DNA of 64,000 nt from a bacterium. GTDB lineage: Bacteria > ARS69. Position 1 is the stretch's first letter; every line of letters begins with the position of its first letter. Positions 63,392-64,000 of this stretch are shown here, one piece after another. Below the pieces are notes generated by a model, which saw only the letters and a list, made by a program, of their open reading frames with translations, was not told where the DNA came from and ran no database searches. The DNA lies in assembly GCA_025774805.1 (NCBI GenBank), contig JALGZR010000023.1, forward strand, positions 35,154-99,153. The letters are read 5' to 3'. The position numbers were made by a program, and so were the translations under genes.

Positions 63392-63830
63392 CCGCTCGTT
63401 CCTTCGACCACACCGGGACAGGGTGCGCCGCTCTCCGGACTGGACGATGCGACGTGATGATACGGGATCTTCGGGGGCGACAGGGACACGGATGCGCGGG
63501 TACCTCGGGTCGATGGCGACGGCCTCGATTTCCCCACCCCTCGCCGGCTGGGAGGACTACACCGGCGACCTGCCCCGGGAAGCCTGGCCCTTCAACGGCT
63601 CGTCGCTCACGACGGCCGGTTCTTCAAGTCCGGGGAATGGCTACCGAATTCCGCGCCCCGCATCGCGCCGGGAGAGTACATACGGTAGGCGGGCTTGAGG
63701 TGCCCTCGCCCGCATATCCCACCAGCCACTGCTGCGACAGCGGCTCGCAGCGCCTGGCTTCGTCCTCGGCGCGCTTCCGCCCTGCGATGGGGCTATGGCC
63801 CCGCCTCGGGCGAAAGCCCCCAATCCCCTT
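63392..63830. other. Intergenic region, no convincing gene
   Basis: About 440 bases between the kinase start and the diverged repeat. Several short frames occur on both strands; one on the plus strand contains GWEDYTGDLPREAWPF but no recognisable domain. The area from 63650 to 63830 looks like decayed sequence. Confidence 0.4.
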
Positions 63831-63880
63831 GCCAGACACGACGATCCGCAGTCTCACGACGAGCCGGATGAGAAATGCGG
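63831..63880 (-). repeat. Inverted partner of the 59116 repeat
   Basis: The reverse complement of this 50-base segment matches 59116-59165 at about 43 positions. It sits in the last non-coding stretch of the window, upstream of a small gene start. Confidence 0.6.
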
Positions 63881-63925
63881 CCTACCATCTTCGGCGGCGC
63901 CGCTTGACCCTGCAGGAAGAGGGTA

Positions 63926-63945
63926 CTATTCTATAATAAGAATAG
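63926..63945. promoter_or_regulatory. Palindrome overlapping a -10 box at the right edge
   Basis: CTATTCT-ATAATA-AGAATAG (7-base arms) contains TATAAT at 63932-63937. A TTGACC at 63904-63909 is 22 bases from it, too long for a simple promoter. The palindrome overlapping the -10 box suggests a repressor-controlled promoter of the gene starting at 63956. Confidence 0.4.
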
Positions 63946-63955
63946 GAGTTTATCG

Positions 63956-64000
63956 ATGGGACCGACCCCAGGGGTAGATCAGATCGAGAAGCTGGGACTC
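63956..64000 (+). CDS. Start of a gene cut by the window edge
   Basis: ATG 63956 lies seven bases after GGAG and opens a frame MGPTPGVDQIEKLGL that reads to the last base. Fifteen codons are too few to recognise a family. The AT-rich promoter and palindrome upstream support a real gene start. Confidence 0.45.
   Translation, partial: MGPTPGVDQIEKLGL

Noticed and set aside
1-64000. CRISPR arrays, tRNA and rRNA genes
   Set aside because: No regularly spaced repeats, cloverleaf-type sequences or rRNA cores were recognised by eye on either strand; a tRNAscan/CRISPR search would be decisive.

Overview
This 64 kb window is GC-rich, gene-dense bacterial chromosome. No rRNA, tRNA, CRISPR array or complete insertion sequence was recognised. 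Five secreted proteins end in a FlgD-like beta-sandwich tail with a conserved last strand, as in Por/type IX-like sorting domains. Together with several Ser/Thr kinases fused to TPRs or propellers, an outer-membrane DUF5916 protein and double-membrane genes (TolC, TonB/ExbBD, Lnt, porin-like barrels), this suggests a Gram-negative, didermic member of the FCB superphylum or a neighbour such as Candidatus Eisenbacteria. The assignment is inference from gene content.

Left part (1-16.5 kb, nearly all + strand): a GT39-like membrane protein with a long charged tail, overlapping a MATE exporter; a TolC protein fused to an ABC-type substrate-binding domain behind a good sigma-70 promoter; a polyphosphate module (CYTH-CHAD protein, ParA-like ATPase, polyphosphate kinase Ppk1); and a six-gene TonB2-type operon (DUF3450, TtpC-like, ExbB, ExbD, TonB, TPR protein), whose genes overlap or nearly touch.

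Middle (16.6-44.8 kb, mostly - strand): small DinB-like, DUF1801, membrane and NTF2-like genes; an isoprenoid-quinone-type operon (GbsR/MarR regulator, polyprenyl diphosphate synthase, frameshifted UbiA) with an operator-like palindrome; an FG-GAP/VCBS protein; an AmpG-like MFS gene broken by a 16-bp tandem duplication; a TetR-Lnt-thioredoxin-like operon with a perfect TetR operator; then a signalling island of four Ser/Thr kinases around a BNR-propeller protein and a DUF5916 protein interrupted by an in-frame amber codon.

Right part (45-64 kb, mostly + strand): a redox/envelope group (outer-membrane barrel, monohaem lipoprotein, CDF metal exporter, haem-containing porin-like protein, YceI); secreted propeller and CHRD proteins; an IPT/TIG-cytochrome lipoprotein; a regulatory/proteolytic locus of ECF sigma factor, zinc-finger-type anti-sigma factor, TPR-CHAT protease and subtilisin-like lipoprotein; another secreted propeller; and a kinase fused to an RDD membrane domain and a Bacteroidota-type exported domain. 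The right edge carries diverged repeats and the first codons of another gene.

The most interesting units are the sigma/anti-sigma/TPR-CHAT/subtilase locus, the CHAD-ParA-Ppk1 module and the kinase-RDD fusion. Three genes (UbiA, MFS, DUF5916) are each broken by one simple lesion, which could be recent mutation, regulated switching or assembly error.
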